The notes beneath the pieces are model-generated. The model was not told where the DNA came from, ran no database searches, and saw nothing but the letters and a program-made list of their open reading frames with translations. The translations under genes and the position numbers were made by a program. Below, in pieces: positions 1 to 9,440 of a stretch of DNA of 64,000 nucleotides. Source of the stretch: Prosapia bicincta (taxonomy: Eukaryota; Arthropoda; Insecta; Hemiptera; Cercopidae). Location of the stretch: assembly GCA_036971475.1 (NCBI GenBank), contig JBAIZL010000002.1:16818567-16882566 (forward strand), written 5' to 3'. How positions within the stretch are numbered: the first letter of the stretch is position 1; every line of letters starts with the position of its first letter.

Positions 1-385
1 ATAGATCACTATTTATGATGTTGTGTGGTAACCATGGCAACTTTTTAAGGTTGTACAATGGAGGTTTCGACGACATCCAGAGGGGGGAAAATTTCATATA
101 AAGGTTTGAGTAATATATATCTGGGTATGTATTGGAAAGTTAGCACTTCCTAAGCTTGCTCCTCTTCGAACCTGAAAACTCTCAGTTCGATTCCGGTTGG
201 ACCCCACAACTTTAATGGTTTAATCATTGAATAAATATTTGAAATCGTTAACATCAATTGTCATCCACTATAGGTTTTAAAAATGTATTTGAACTTGATT
301 GGATAAATAAAACGGTTTTTTTAACGATTGAAAATTTGTACAAGATATGTACCAGGAGAGTGTGAACTAATAGAAGGAATTTAAA
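1..385 (+). repeat. tRNA-like SINE/MITE copy 1 (5' end at window edge)
   Basis: Dispersed repeat that recurs nearly collinearly at 19345-19735 (shared head at 8-100, shared tail at 230-385). A tRNA-like B box (CAGTTCGATTCC) is followed by GGTTGGACCCC near 190-210. The tail carries the words AACATCAATTGTCATCCACTA and GTGAACTAATAGAAGGAA, found in many other copies in this window. No coding capacity. The B box suggests a Pol III-derived SINE head, but this is not a functional tRNA because no acceptor stem or anticodon arm can be built. The left boundary may lie outside the window. Confidence 0.6.
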
Positions 386-419
386 AATAATAATAAAAAT
401 CATGCTCACGAGACTCATT

Positions 420-870
420 ATTTTAACTTAGTTAGGTGATACCATATGATTTCATGATATATATACAACAGCTTATTTTATGTTATAGAATATGTTCTGT
501 AGTAGAATAGCTGTTTTAACAAGTAAGTTATCTGACTCTATGCATTGTAAATTATAGATCTAAAATATTCGTATTCATTTTTTTCCACCACTTAACAAAC
601 ATAATTATTTATTTATAATGTATTAAATATACTAATTTATTTTGACAATAAATATATGTTTACATGTCGGTATAAAATATTCTAATTTATTTATATATCT
701 ACAATCCTACTATAGTTAATTCAATATTTTGATAATGAGTTAGTTGCTTTTATTATTTTTTAAATTGAAATGATTCTTATGAGTGTCTGACGCTTTTTAA
801 GAACTGATTTCGGTTAAAATCGTTAAATCAAAGTTTTATTTAGTAAATGTTTCAATGCTTATCAACGGAA
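420..870 (+). repeat. diverged interspersed repeat related to 34313-35100 and 57165-57560
   Basis: AT-rich non-coding stretch sharing diverged words with two other loci, for example a variant of TGAAAACATTCTTA followed by a run ending CTTTTTAAGAACTGATT, and an upstream TGATTTCATGATA...CAGCT segment. Probably an old non-autonomous DNA element. The boundaries are approximate and no terminal inverted repeats could be defined. Confidence 0.3.
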
Positions 871-920
871 TCTATTAAATCAATTCTTTTTTTAAATACG
901 GAAATCGCACTGCCTACATA

Positions 921-943
921 AATATTCATTTTCAAATAAATAA

Positions 944-979
<36 letters not shown>

Positions 980-1002
980 TTATTTATTTGAAAATGAATA
1001 TT
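921..1002. repeat. 82-nt perfect palindrome with an (AT)n centre
   Basis: The sequence from AATATTCATTTTCAAATAAA inward is mirrored exactly by the right half, which ends in TTTGAAAATGAATATT. The centre is an (AT)n run at about 950-974. It can form a cruciform. It lies 27 bp outside the 3' LTR of the errantivirus-like provirus. Confidence 0.85.
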
Positions 1003-1029
1003 AATACATAATACTTTTATACATATATA

Positions 1030-1323
1030 AGTTACATGTTATATTAAGCTTGAAAGGTTTTTAAAATTATTTTTATTTTTACAAACCTTTATTGAATTTA
1101 ATAAACAATTAATTTAGAAAACTATTACATAAATTTTACTTAATAAAACAATTCAATTGATATGCACTCAATTGGAATGAAAAACGTCTGTGCGATACAG
1201 AGGCATCTTGCACACTGCCGTGGATCTGTTCTCACCACCTATATAACATAAAAGCCGCGTAAGCAGGAAATTTCCTAGCACGCATTTAATTATTAAAAGT
1301 TCACATAAATTGTTCACATAACT
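1030..1323 (-). repeat. 3' LTR of the errantivirus-like provirus
   Basis: About 294 bp, bounded by the short inverted ends AGTTA...TAACT (minus strand: AGTTATGTG to CATGTAACT). On the minus strand a TATA-like TTATATAGG lies near 1236-1245 and AATAAA-type poly(A) signals near 1085-1105. The env stop codon (1314-1316) is inside the LTR. A diverged relative is present at 39122-39339. The outer flank 1026-1029 is TATA; the matching target duplication cannot be checked because the 5' LTR is missing. Confidence 0.75.
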
Positions 1324-2910
1324 CCTCCATCCCTAAATAAATCTTCGGGGGTTGGCGAAGTTTCGGCATCGGTTGAAGTCCTCTTAATCACTTTGATGAG
1401 GGCGAGGTATATAAGGCTGCTGAATAGACCTCCGTAAAGGGCAATAGTCCAGATACTGATTTGGTGGGTTATCTCCATAGTTGGGTCAATTCTTGAGATG
1501 GTTTCCTTGTTTATTTTATCCAATTCTACTCGTTTAACGTTTACTGAGAATTCTGGAATTTTATTCATTGGAAATTGTAATTTGGACGTGTCCATGAAAG
1601 TAGGGTGACCTCCAGAGGTTGTTGAGGTGTGGCTAAGTTTCATGTTGTTGAAAGAAACTGAATCATTATTTGTTTTTATCAAATATATGCCTTGAAGGGT
1701 GACGGTGGTAGTTGCCTTGCGATTGGTAATTTCCAGAGTCTGCTTGTTGGGGAAGGTCGCCAATTAAAGGTTGATTTCTGGGATCTGTCTGTAACTTCCA
1801 ATGCAGTATATTCGCAGTTGTTGGCATCGTTGTTCCTGATGATGGGCGCTGTGTAATTTATGGTGTGTTAAAATATCAAATGAGCAAAAGTATATGGAAT
1901 CGGTTTTACCGTTACATTTATTGTCTAAACCTAATATTACAGAGTTAGACACTAATATGTACCTTACTTTTGGTTTAATTGTTACATAATCTGTTTCATA
2001 TTTTGTGGGTATAGAATGTAATTTATACAATTTAAATTGAGTTTTTTCTACAATGGGTAAATTTTTAAAGTATAAAATCCTTTCAGAATCTAGTTAACAA
2101 TTAACTTTAATCAGGTTTTCTAATTCCCACATATTTTCTATTTTGGGTTCTAAAGGTAACCTCTCATTATAATATTTATAAATTTTGTTTAATTCTTCAT
2201 ATAATTCTTGAGTTGAGATAACACTAGGGTGTACAACACCTAGTTTACAAAATGTAAGAGAATTGTTTACATAACTTAATAAAAATACTTAACTTATTTT
2301 TTAATTTTACAAAATTTTCATCGATTACAATAAACGTTGTATTTAATTCTTTCATAATATTATTACTAAAGGAGTACTGAGATTCAATTTGATAGTTAAT
2401 TTTAATTTGCTCATTTTCAATATCTTTAATTATTTTGTCATATTTTTTACCATCATATGCATCTAAATTGCCTGTTATAAATTTGATAACGGATCCTAGT
2501 CCATCTATAAGACCTCTTTTTATTCTTTTGTTACTATTATCTTTTAAGAGTATAATTTCTAATTTTTCCTCAATTACATTTTTACTGTGATTAACATATT
2601 TAAAGTAATTAAAAATATCTCTTATTCTATTACTGTTATCTGTTATATATTCATTGTTTAATAAGCTACCGTTACAGTTGTAGCAACTAGTTTCAAAATT
2701 TTGCAATACATCATAATAATAGGCGTCAATGTTATTTAAATGAGCAACCAAGTTTCTTACATTAAAATGGTGGACAAAGGTGTGGTAGGAAGCTTCTAAT
2801 TTGACTGGCCCAAGGTCATTAGGGATTATTCCGAGGATGTTATTGATTTCTTTGATTTCTCCTGAGTCGGTGGCTGTGCCAGTGACGAACAGGAGGGACG
2901 TAGAAAATGA
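1314..2910 (-). pseudogene. env: Errantivirus-like env (class related to baculovirus F), broken
   Basis: Remnant of a membrane fusion glycoprotein. On the minus strand, 2910-2760 reads like the N-terminus with a hydrophobic start (FSTSLLFVTG). The 2751-2245 part contains a furin-type site RIKR followed by GLIDGLG, the conserved cleavage/fusion-peptide junction of gypsy Env and baculovirus F proteins. The 2030-1314 part ends with a hydrophobic membrane anchor (IWTIALYGGLFSSLIYLAL) and a short cytoplasmic tail. Breaks seen: no ATG in frame at the N-terminus (a stop lies at about 2920; the native start may have been supplied by splicing), a stop at 2245, a frame change between 2245 and 2030, and an in-frame TAA at 1764-1766. 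Not expected to make a product. Confidence 0.8.
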
Positions 2911-3099
2911 TTTTGAGCATTAATTACAATTTAATCTTCGTAGGTCTTTTAATTTTCGACAAATGTATTTTTTTCTTTTGTGTTATGATATCTAGGTTTT
3001 ATTTTAACAGTTTTTCTTTCCTTATTAATTGAAGTTATTTCTTCCTTGCGATATTAATTTTTCGTTTTGCCTTGTTTCTGAACTAAATTTACATAAAAT

Positions 3100-4072
3100 T
3101 CAGATGATATTTCTGGAAGTAATTCTTTGTTTATATTTCTTTTTTCTAAAATTTTTCTTTAATTATTTGATTATTATTTCTAATGTTTTCACAGAATATT
3201 TTTGTTTTTTCCCTATGGTTTAAAACGTAGTCATTCACAACCTGTTTTTCTAAATCCATATCTAATAGTGTGTTTGAGTTTATGAGACCAAATAAGACTT
3301 CGCACGGCGTTAATTTCGTGACTGAATATATGCTATTGTTATAAGCTATTATAGCATATTTAACTTTTTTAATTATACTATCTCTTTTGAATTCGATTTG
3401 ATTATTTAACAGCCTTATGTGTTCTACTATAGTAGAATGAAATCTTTCACATAATCCGTTTGACTGGGGGTTTGTGTACTTATAAAATGAATTTTGATTT
3501 TATGCAGGTCTAATATCTCTTTTAGAACTCTATTGTTAAATTCCGTTCCATTGTCTGAGATTATAACCGTTGGTAAGCAGTAGTGGTGAAGTAATCTAAT
3601 AACTTGTCAGCAATTTCTGTACTTTGAGTATTCCTCAAGCGATAAACTGTGCGTATCGTGAGAAAGAGTCAACTATACTAATGAAGCAGTTTTTCTCCCG
3701 AGACATTGTGTCGACGTGAATTGTTTGTAATGGTTTCCCAGATGTTGGGTCAGATTCATTTCTAGCTGTAAGGGAATTCTGTCCTATTTAGTTCTTTTGC
3801 ATATCTCACATTGACTTATGAAATTTTGAATAAGTTATTTTAAATAAGGCCAATAATATCTACGATTGATTTGTTCGTATGTTTCCTGTATCCCAGGGTG
3901 ATTAGTTTTGCTAACATGATAATTACTTATTGTCTCTAAACTGTCTTCTTCCGAAGTTAAATCTAACAGTTTATTGTTACACTTAACTAAATTTAGTTCA
4001 GTTTGTTTGAAATTTTTGGCTATACATGATGCAAATTTCTCATAAAAATATATTTCAAAATATAGAATATAT
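3100..4072 (-). pseudogene. pol: Integrase domain of the provirus pol, frameshifted
   Basis: Integrase would join element DNA to the host chromosome. On the minus strand a zinc-binding HHCC segment is readable at about 3935-3790 (H...NHPGIQETYEQI...CEICKRT). The catalytic core follows: first Asp in TIHVDTMS near 3715, second Asp in ISDNGTEF near 3560, and then NGLCERFHSTIVEHI near 3450-3410, which holds the expected third acidic residue. The C-terminal part (EVLFGLINSNTLLDMDLEK) runs to about 3250 and further into A-rich sequence near 3100. Several stops and frame changes interrupt it, for example after CKRTK. Lies between RNase H and env as expected. Confidence 0.8.
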
Positions 4073-4073
4073 T

Positions 4074-4376
4074 TTATTTAGGTACCAAATACGATTTTAC
4101 AAAGTTACCTATGCCATCATTTAAATTATTCTCTGATATTTCGACTATTAAACGAATTTTTGAAGTTCCAAATAGTTTTATTATTTTTACTTTTTTTGGT
4201 TCATATTTTACTAACGATAAGAATATTTGTTTTTTTCCAAAGTTTACAGGCTCGTCGGAAATTGGTATTTCAATTTGGGGGTTTCCTTCAAAATTGGAGT
4301 GGATTGTTTGGCCACTATCACTTCCGTCATTGTCTTCTGTGTTGGCGTTATCTTCTGCGTCGAGTTGTACGATCAT
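4074..4376 (-). pseudogene. pol: RNase H-integrase linker of the provirus pol
   Basis: An open stretch of 100 codons on the minus strand, acidic at the start (DAEDNANTEDNDGSDSG) and then basic and hydrophobic (QIFLSLVKYEPKKVKIIKLF). It sits between the RNase H segment and the integrase zinc finger, so it is read as the pol linker found in errantiviruses rather than as a separate gene. Overlapping plus-strand frames at 4111-4486 are shadows. Confidence 0.55.
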
Positions 4377-4499
4377 GGATTTATTATCGTCCAGTTCTGG
4401 GAAATAGCGTTGTAGTAAGTCTGCTGCAGATAGCTCTAAGTCTGGTTCTACAGTGTGTTGAGTGTTTGTTGACAGTTTATCGGTGACATTTAGTTGTAT

Positions 4500-4968
4500 T
4501 CATGACAGGGCGTCTGCATTTTGGTCCAGTTTACATTTCTTGTACCTTATCTCATAATCATAATCCTCTTATTCCAACCTCCATCTTAAAAGCTTGGAAT
4601 TTGGTTCCTTAACTGAAAATAACATTGTAAAGGTTTATGGTCTGTATAAATTTCCTTCCTAATAAATAAGGCCTGAAAGGTTTTGTTGCCCATACGATTG
4701 CTAATAGCTCTTTTTCAATCGCAGAGTAATTAGTTTCGCTGTCGTTTAAAGTTCTGCTGGCATACGCTATAGGAAGGTCTTGTCCATTTTTGTCCTGACT
4801 TAAAATTGCTCCTAATGCATAATTGCTAGCGTCTGCTTTAAAATAAATTCTTTTTCGAAATCTGAGTATTGTAGAAGGGGTTCATTAGTTAATATATTTT
4901 TACATGTTTCATAACATTCCATAAAGTCGGGGTTATCGATATCTATCTTTGCATTTTTCTTTAAACAG
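4500..4968 (-). pseudogene. pol: RNase H domain of the provirus pol, frameshifted
   Basis: RNase H would remove the RNA strand during reverse transcription. On the minus strand, about 4850-4640 reads [20 protein letters not shown], then [20 protein letters not shown] and [17 protein letters not shown], the standard Ty3/gypsy RNase H pattern with first catalytic Asp (KADAS) and Glu (SAIEKE). Frame changes occur near 4840 and 4640; the distal part is weakly readable. Confidence 0.75.
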
Positions 4969-5987
4969 TTAGTAAATAAACGGTTTTGTTATTTTGGCGA
5001 AGTTTTTAATACATTTTCGGTAATAATTTAATAGTCGTAAAAATCCTTTAATTTGTTTGGTAGTCTTTGGTATTGGGTAGTTTTTTATTGTTATTATCGC
5101 TTCGGGATTGGGTTTTACGCCATCCGGTGTCACAACATGTCCTAAATATGCTACTTCTTTTCTCAAAAATTCTGTTTTATCCAACTGTACTTTAAAGTTG
5201 GCTTTGCATAATCTGTCAAAAACTTCTCTAAGTCTTCCTATATGTTCCTGAAGGCTAGTGGAATAAATTATAATGTCATCTAAATAAACTAGGTATGTTT
5301 CATTTTGGATTCCTCTCAGAATATTATTCATAATTCTTTGAAATGTAGGGGGGCTATTCTTTAGTCCAAAGGGCATTCTTAAAAATTCGTTGAAAATTTT
5401 GGGTGTCCTGTTTCCGTTGAAAACGCTGTTTTTTCTATGCTATTTTTATCCATCTCTACTTGGTGAAATCCTGATGCTAGATCTAAAGTTGTAACATACT
5501 GGGATCGTCCTAATTTGTCTAATATGTCTGTAATGTTTGGCAAGGGAAATTTATCGTCAATTGTTTTTTTATTTAATCCTCTAAAATCTATCACTAATCG
5601 AAATTTTCTTTTGCCAGAAGTGTCTTGTTTTTTGGGTACAATCCAGACAGGAGAGTTCCATGGAGAGTTCGAAGGTCTAATAATTCCTTGTTTAAGCATG
5701 TCCTCAGTTTGTTTATTAATTTCGTTCTTATAAATTTCTGGATATCTGTAATTTCTAGAGTATACGGGAATTTCATCAGTAGTCCTAATAACATGTTTTA
5801 TTTGGTTGGTGAAAGTTAAATCCTTTCCGTCAATATGAAAATCTGCATATTCTTCTATTAAACTTGTTATAGCGGATTTTTCTTCTAATTTCATGTGTTC
5901 TATCCTAAATTTTGATAAATCTAAATTTTTCCTTCTCGATTGTTTTTGTTTATAATCTAACATATTGAAATTAGTGCCCATTTGCAT
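4969..5987 (-). pseudogene. pol: Reverse transcriptase domain of the provirus pol, one break
   Basis: Copies element RNA into DNA. Two adjoining minus-strand reading frames cover the domain: 5987-5379 (N-terminal and palm) and 5376-4969 (palm to thumb). Visible motifs: PVWIVPKKQD, FRLVIDFRGLNKKT, TTLDLASGFHQVEMD with the first catalytic Asp (about 5490), [16 protein letters not shown] (about 5375-5325), YLDDIIIYS with the paired Asp (about 5290-5265), [13 protein letters not shown] and [12 protein letters not shown]. All catalytic residues remain; the reading frame is broken at 5376-5390, between the [10 protein letters not shown] and MPFGLKN segments. Domain order and motifs are those of Ty3/gypsy pol. 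Confidence 0.9.
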
Positions 5988-6074
5988 TGTATCAGGTTCG
6001 AAGATATTGTATTCTTCTAAAGATTTTAATTCTAATTGTTCATTAACTGTTATTTTTACATTTACTTCTGTGTT

Positions 6075-6600
6075 GTTAATAATAGGTCAATAGGCTTCTC
6101 CTTTGTGTACTAAGACTATACTCTGTGGAATTTCTAATCCATTTAAGTGTTTGTATTGTATGAGTTCTTCTCCCTATTGAATATTTTGCTCTCTGTGCGG
6201 GTTTGTATAACATAACTTGTTGTCCCCTTTGTTTGTTGCGAAATATTAATTTATCATTCACAAAATTTAAGTCAAATTTTAATTATTTAATACTATCTAA
6301 TCCAAGTAGTATGTCGAAATCTTTATGGAAATCAAATAAATCGAATTTGTTTGTTTCTTTTCCTAAAAGTGGTAGTGTACAACTGTATTTTTCTTTTGAT
6401 ACTCCATGAGCTATACTCACTTCAAATGGTTCTTGTTTTAGGGTGTTTTTGAAAAATTGGAAAGCTATTGATTTTTATAAATGATCTCGTACTTCCAGTG
6501 TCGATCAGCATCTTTAGGTTAGTCTTGGGATCGTGAATGTACGGTAGTTCATTTGTGTCGTCTTCGATATGCATTATGGAAAATGTCTTTTTATTGTGGT
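6075..6600 (-). pseudogene. Retropepsin-like protease region of the provirus, broken
   Basis: Minus-strand reading around 6540-6480 gives YIHDPKTNLKMLIDTGSTRS, with the retroviral aspartic protease signature (I/L)DTGS. The segment lies between gag and RT as expected. Downstream reading (6460-6075) changes frame several times, so no intact protease exists. Confidence 0.65.
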
Positions 6601-6669
6601 TAGTCCTAAAAAATTATTTTGGGTGTGATCGTCCTCTTGAGTGAATCCACATGCGTTTTCCTCTTGTGT

Positions 6670-7503
6670 TCAATTATCAAAGTCAATGTAGCTGTCAGGG
6701 TCATCTTGCGGTCCATAATCCGTTTGTTCGGTCAGATAAGAGTCAGTCATCTGTTCAGTCAATCGGTTCATAGTTTGATCGTAATTCTCTTCTTCTATTA
6801 GTTTTCCTGTCATTTGATAAAGTCTATTTTGCCTAATGGTGTTCCCTGTCTGACTCGTGGAAATGCTCATTGGCTCTGGTTCGAATGTTTTGTGAACTTT
6901 TAGTGGTGTGTAATTATTGGATTGTCTTTGTTGTTGATTTTGTTGTACGTATGAATTAGGTTTGGCAAATCTTTTAGGGTTGTTTTGGTAGTTGGGCCTA
7001 TAATTTTTGAAGGTTTGTTTGTTAGGAATGGGTTTACGAATAGGCTGGTATTGTTGGGCTCTAGATGGGATGTTCTGTTTAACATTTTGGAATAATTTGT
7101 TATTTTTAAATTGAAAATCGTTTGTAAGCATGTTAAGTGCTTCGCTAAGAGAATTTGGTTTTTTTCGTGCGCACTAGCGATCCTACGGGTTCATGTAAAT
7201 TCCTAAGGAGAACTGTTAACCCTAATTTCTGCCCATATTCTATCAAAACATATTTGGGCAATTGTCTTTGAGGCTCTTTATTAACGAAAAATGAGATTTG
7301 TAAATTTAATAATTTTGGAATTCTTTAATAAAACTTAAAGGGTGGTTCATTATTTTCTTGTTTTAATTCGGCCATTTCTAAATTTCAGTTAAAGCATCTC
7401 TTTTATCTGGATAGCTGGTTAACAATACTTTTCTAATCTCATGCATATTTTAAGAATTTGAATTTACTACCATTTCTAATGCTTGGCCCTTTAATTTAGA
7501 AAT
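6670..7503 (-). pseudogene. gag: gag of the provirus, C-terminal part, truncated by PLE
   Basis: Structural capsid/nucleocapsid polyprotein remnant. Minus strand from 7503 downward: FLNLKGQALEMVVNS-like start (7503-7450), a capsid-like stretch, QKLGLTVLLRNLHEPVGSLV (about 7240-7170), then after a frameshift in a poly-A tract near 7165 the frame SLSEALNMLTNDFQFKNN continues as a 153-codon open reading frame to 6670. The tail is rich in Asn, Gln and Pro, with no CCHC zinc knuckle, which is usual for errantiviral Gag. The N-terminal part is missing. Confidence 0.65.
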
Positions 7504-7740
7504 TGTTACATTCGTCGCAGTTCAGTTTGTATACGCCTGGTGCTTGTAGTTTATCCTTGTTGTTGGTGTTGTGTTGTATTTTCTATTGTAGCTTGTTATT
7601 AGTTTTGTATGCTATTTTGTATCCTGTTTTTTGAAATTTGCGGGCTATTTTGTTTGTTGTTTGGTTTATGAATGGTAATGGGATGTATTTGTTTTCCCTG
7701 TCTGTAGTGTTATTTTAGTGTTTTTTTAGTGTTTTTTTTT
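7503..7740 (-). pseudogene. Penelope-like element: inverted 5' piece (RT to GIY-YIG linker)
   Basis: Read on the minus strand this encodes IPLPFINQTTNKIARKF, QKTGYKIAYKTNNKLQ, a stop, then APGVYKLNCDECN, the linker that precedes the GIY-YIG endonuclease in Penelope-like reverse transcriptases. It ends at 7503-7522 with a 20-nt sequence that recurs exactly, inverted, at 7743-7762. At the other end it runs into T-rich sequence (7715-7742). It is the upstream neighbour of the plus-strand piece that follows, but in opposite orientation. Confidence 0.7.
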
Positions 7741-7742
7741 TA

Positions 7743-8055
7743 AACTGCGACGAATGTAACAAGTTCTACATTGGACAAACAGGTCGCAGCTTTAAACAAA
7801 AAGTCGAAGAACACAAACAGAACACCAACTCGACATTTTACAACCACATAAAAGATACAGAACACAAGTACACAGACATTTACCAAAAACCTAGAAATCC
7901 TACACATCAACAAAAATGGACCACATCTCAACACACTAGAACAATATGAAATTTACAGACACACAAAAACAGAAAGTAAAAACATATTAAACGAAGAAAC
8001 ACAATACAAATCACACATACTACTTGATACTACCTTTAAAACCGTCACCACTTGA
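7743..8055 (+). pseudogene. Penelope-like element: GIY-YIG endonuclease piece
   Basis: Plus-strand frame from 7743 reads CDECNKFYIGQTGRSFKQKV followed by EEHKQNTNSTFYNHIKDTEH. This is the Zn-finger-like CxxC plus YIGQTGRSF signature of the Penelope-type GIY-YIG endonuclease, which nicks DNA for target-primed reverse transcription. A frame change at about 7890-7900 is needed to continue into LHINKNGPHLNTLEQYEIYR and the C-terminus ILLDTTFKTVTT, with stop TGA 8053-8055. Decayed and 5'-truncated. Minus-strand frames over it are shadows. Confidence 0.8.
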
Positions 8056-8059
8056 CCCA

Positions 8060-8130
8060 ACATCTCCTAGCAGAAGACACTGATTAAGATCCATGCGATC
8101 GATAACGTTCTGTCTCCGTACGTTTTAACA
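8060..8130 (+). ncRNA. Hammerhead-like remnant in the PLE 3' tail
   Basis: Directly after the PLE stop codon: CAGAAGACAC at 8079, a possible stem II (GAT...ATC around 8090-8111) and GATAACGTT where GAAACGTT would be expected. This resembles the CTGANGA-stem-GAAA order of hammerhead ribozymes carried at PLE ends, with both boxes mutated. Inactive if real. Support comes mainly from position. Confidence 0.3.
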
Positions 8131-9235
8131 AATTTACTAAATTCAACGTTTGGATAAACTATTGTTTAATTGATTAATATAATTTATTGACGTACAGCGA
8201 ATTGATTCATGTTTAAAGAAACCATAAGTTTATAAAAAATATTTTTATTTTGTAAATAGATGTTAAAATGCTTTTATATAATTTTAAAGTGTCAGTGATA
8301 GATTTTATTATTATTATATACACTTTGGGGACTTTCTACACCTCTAGGTATTTTTTTTTTTTTTTTTTTTTTTGACAATAATGATGTAGTGTTGGGTCGA
8401 TATAACCTAAATACAAAATAAATATGATTAGTTTACACATTTCAGTTTAAACATATATTTTTGATATAAATTTCTACAACTGTTAAAACCTATTTAACCT
8501 ATTTAAATTCCTCATTTTCCGTCTTGACACGCAAAATTACAAACGACAATATCAAATTATAAAGGAGTTTATTTTAAGGAAACCAAAAGCAATTAAGTCT
8601 TTAGTAATCCCGTAAAGCCACTTCTCGCTGCCACTAATCTCCCAAGTTATAGGTGTAATAATTTAAGTGAATATCTGGAGTAGGCAATTAGAGAGATATT
8701 TGATTTGTAGATGTTGGCGATTCTGGTTTATTGTAAAGTGTGATTTATTGCCCGGTGCTGTACAGGTGTGAGTGTACTCTTTATGTGTATGCCAACATAT
8801 TAGCGAACATTAAACATCCAGCTACGATATTCCTTTCAGATTTATAATACCAGAGTAAATTACAGTGTTTTTTAGTTTTCCCGTTTTATATTTTATTATT
8901 TATAAAATATATTAAAACGTACCTTATGTTTTCCGTGTTTTCACCTGTTTTGACTGGCCGTAACCACCCAAACCATGATTTCACATCGAAATCATTTAAA
9001 AGGTTTGTAGTTGAGAACCTATTATATTTTAAATATACACTTCGAAATATTATTTCCGACGACCTAAATTATATATTCCTGTTTTGTAACGAAGTTTTGC
9101 AGACATATAATTTAATAGCTGAAATTACTATTTATGTAGACGTATTACACTGTATACGTACGCATAACAGTAAATATTAGGATTCGCAATCATGATTTGG
9201 TAAATGTAAAGATTTTATAAACAAGTAATATAAAC
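8131..9235. other. Non-coding AT-rich stretch
   Basis: No gene recognised. Contains a T-homopolymer at 8349-8373. The open frame at 8926-9180 has no recognisable motif and ordinary AT-rich composition. Confidence 0.5.
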
Positions 9236-9440
9236 AATAATGTTTTAAAGTCACTTCCTACTTAAGCCAAAAAAACAAACATTTTATTTTTGTTACTTTT
9301 TATTAAATAATTACAATTAATATAAATAAAGTAACATAACCTATGCGTTAAAACAGCTGTTCTATCACATAACCTGTAATATAAAATCAGCGTTTTTATG
9401 AAATTATATTTTATTACTTATTTTAAGCCAAAAGGGACGA
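9236..9440 (+). repeat. MITE-like family, M-module copy
   Basis: Carries the family words CCTACTTAAGCC, TTTATTAAATAATTACAATT, AAGTAACATAACCTATGCGT, CAGCTGTTCTATCACATAAC and ATGAAATTATATTTTATTAC in the order seen at 24228-24420. No coding capacity. Confidence 0.7.

Larger units (their letters stand above)
1030..7503 (-). mobile_element. Errantivirus-like Ty3/gypsy endogenous provirus, 5'-truncated and decayed
   Basis: Minus-strand element in the order gag, protease, RT, RNase H, integrase, env, 3' LTR, as in insect errantiviruses. Every reading frame is interrupted by stops or frameshifts, so it is an old copy. A purine tract (AGGGATGGAGG, minus strand, about 1324-1335) abuts an LTR that begins AGTTA, the classical errantivirus arrangement with the env stop codon overlapping the LTR. 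The gag homology ends at 7503 where a Penelope-like copy begins; no remaining gag N-terminus and no 5' LTR is recognisable beyond the PLE. The outer flank of the 3' LTR is TATATA-like, in line with known errantivirus target preference. Confidence 0.85.

Noticed and set aside
4111..4486. Overlapping plus-strand frames rich in Phe/Leu/Ser
   Set aside because: Antisense shadows of the provirus pol linker.
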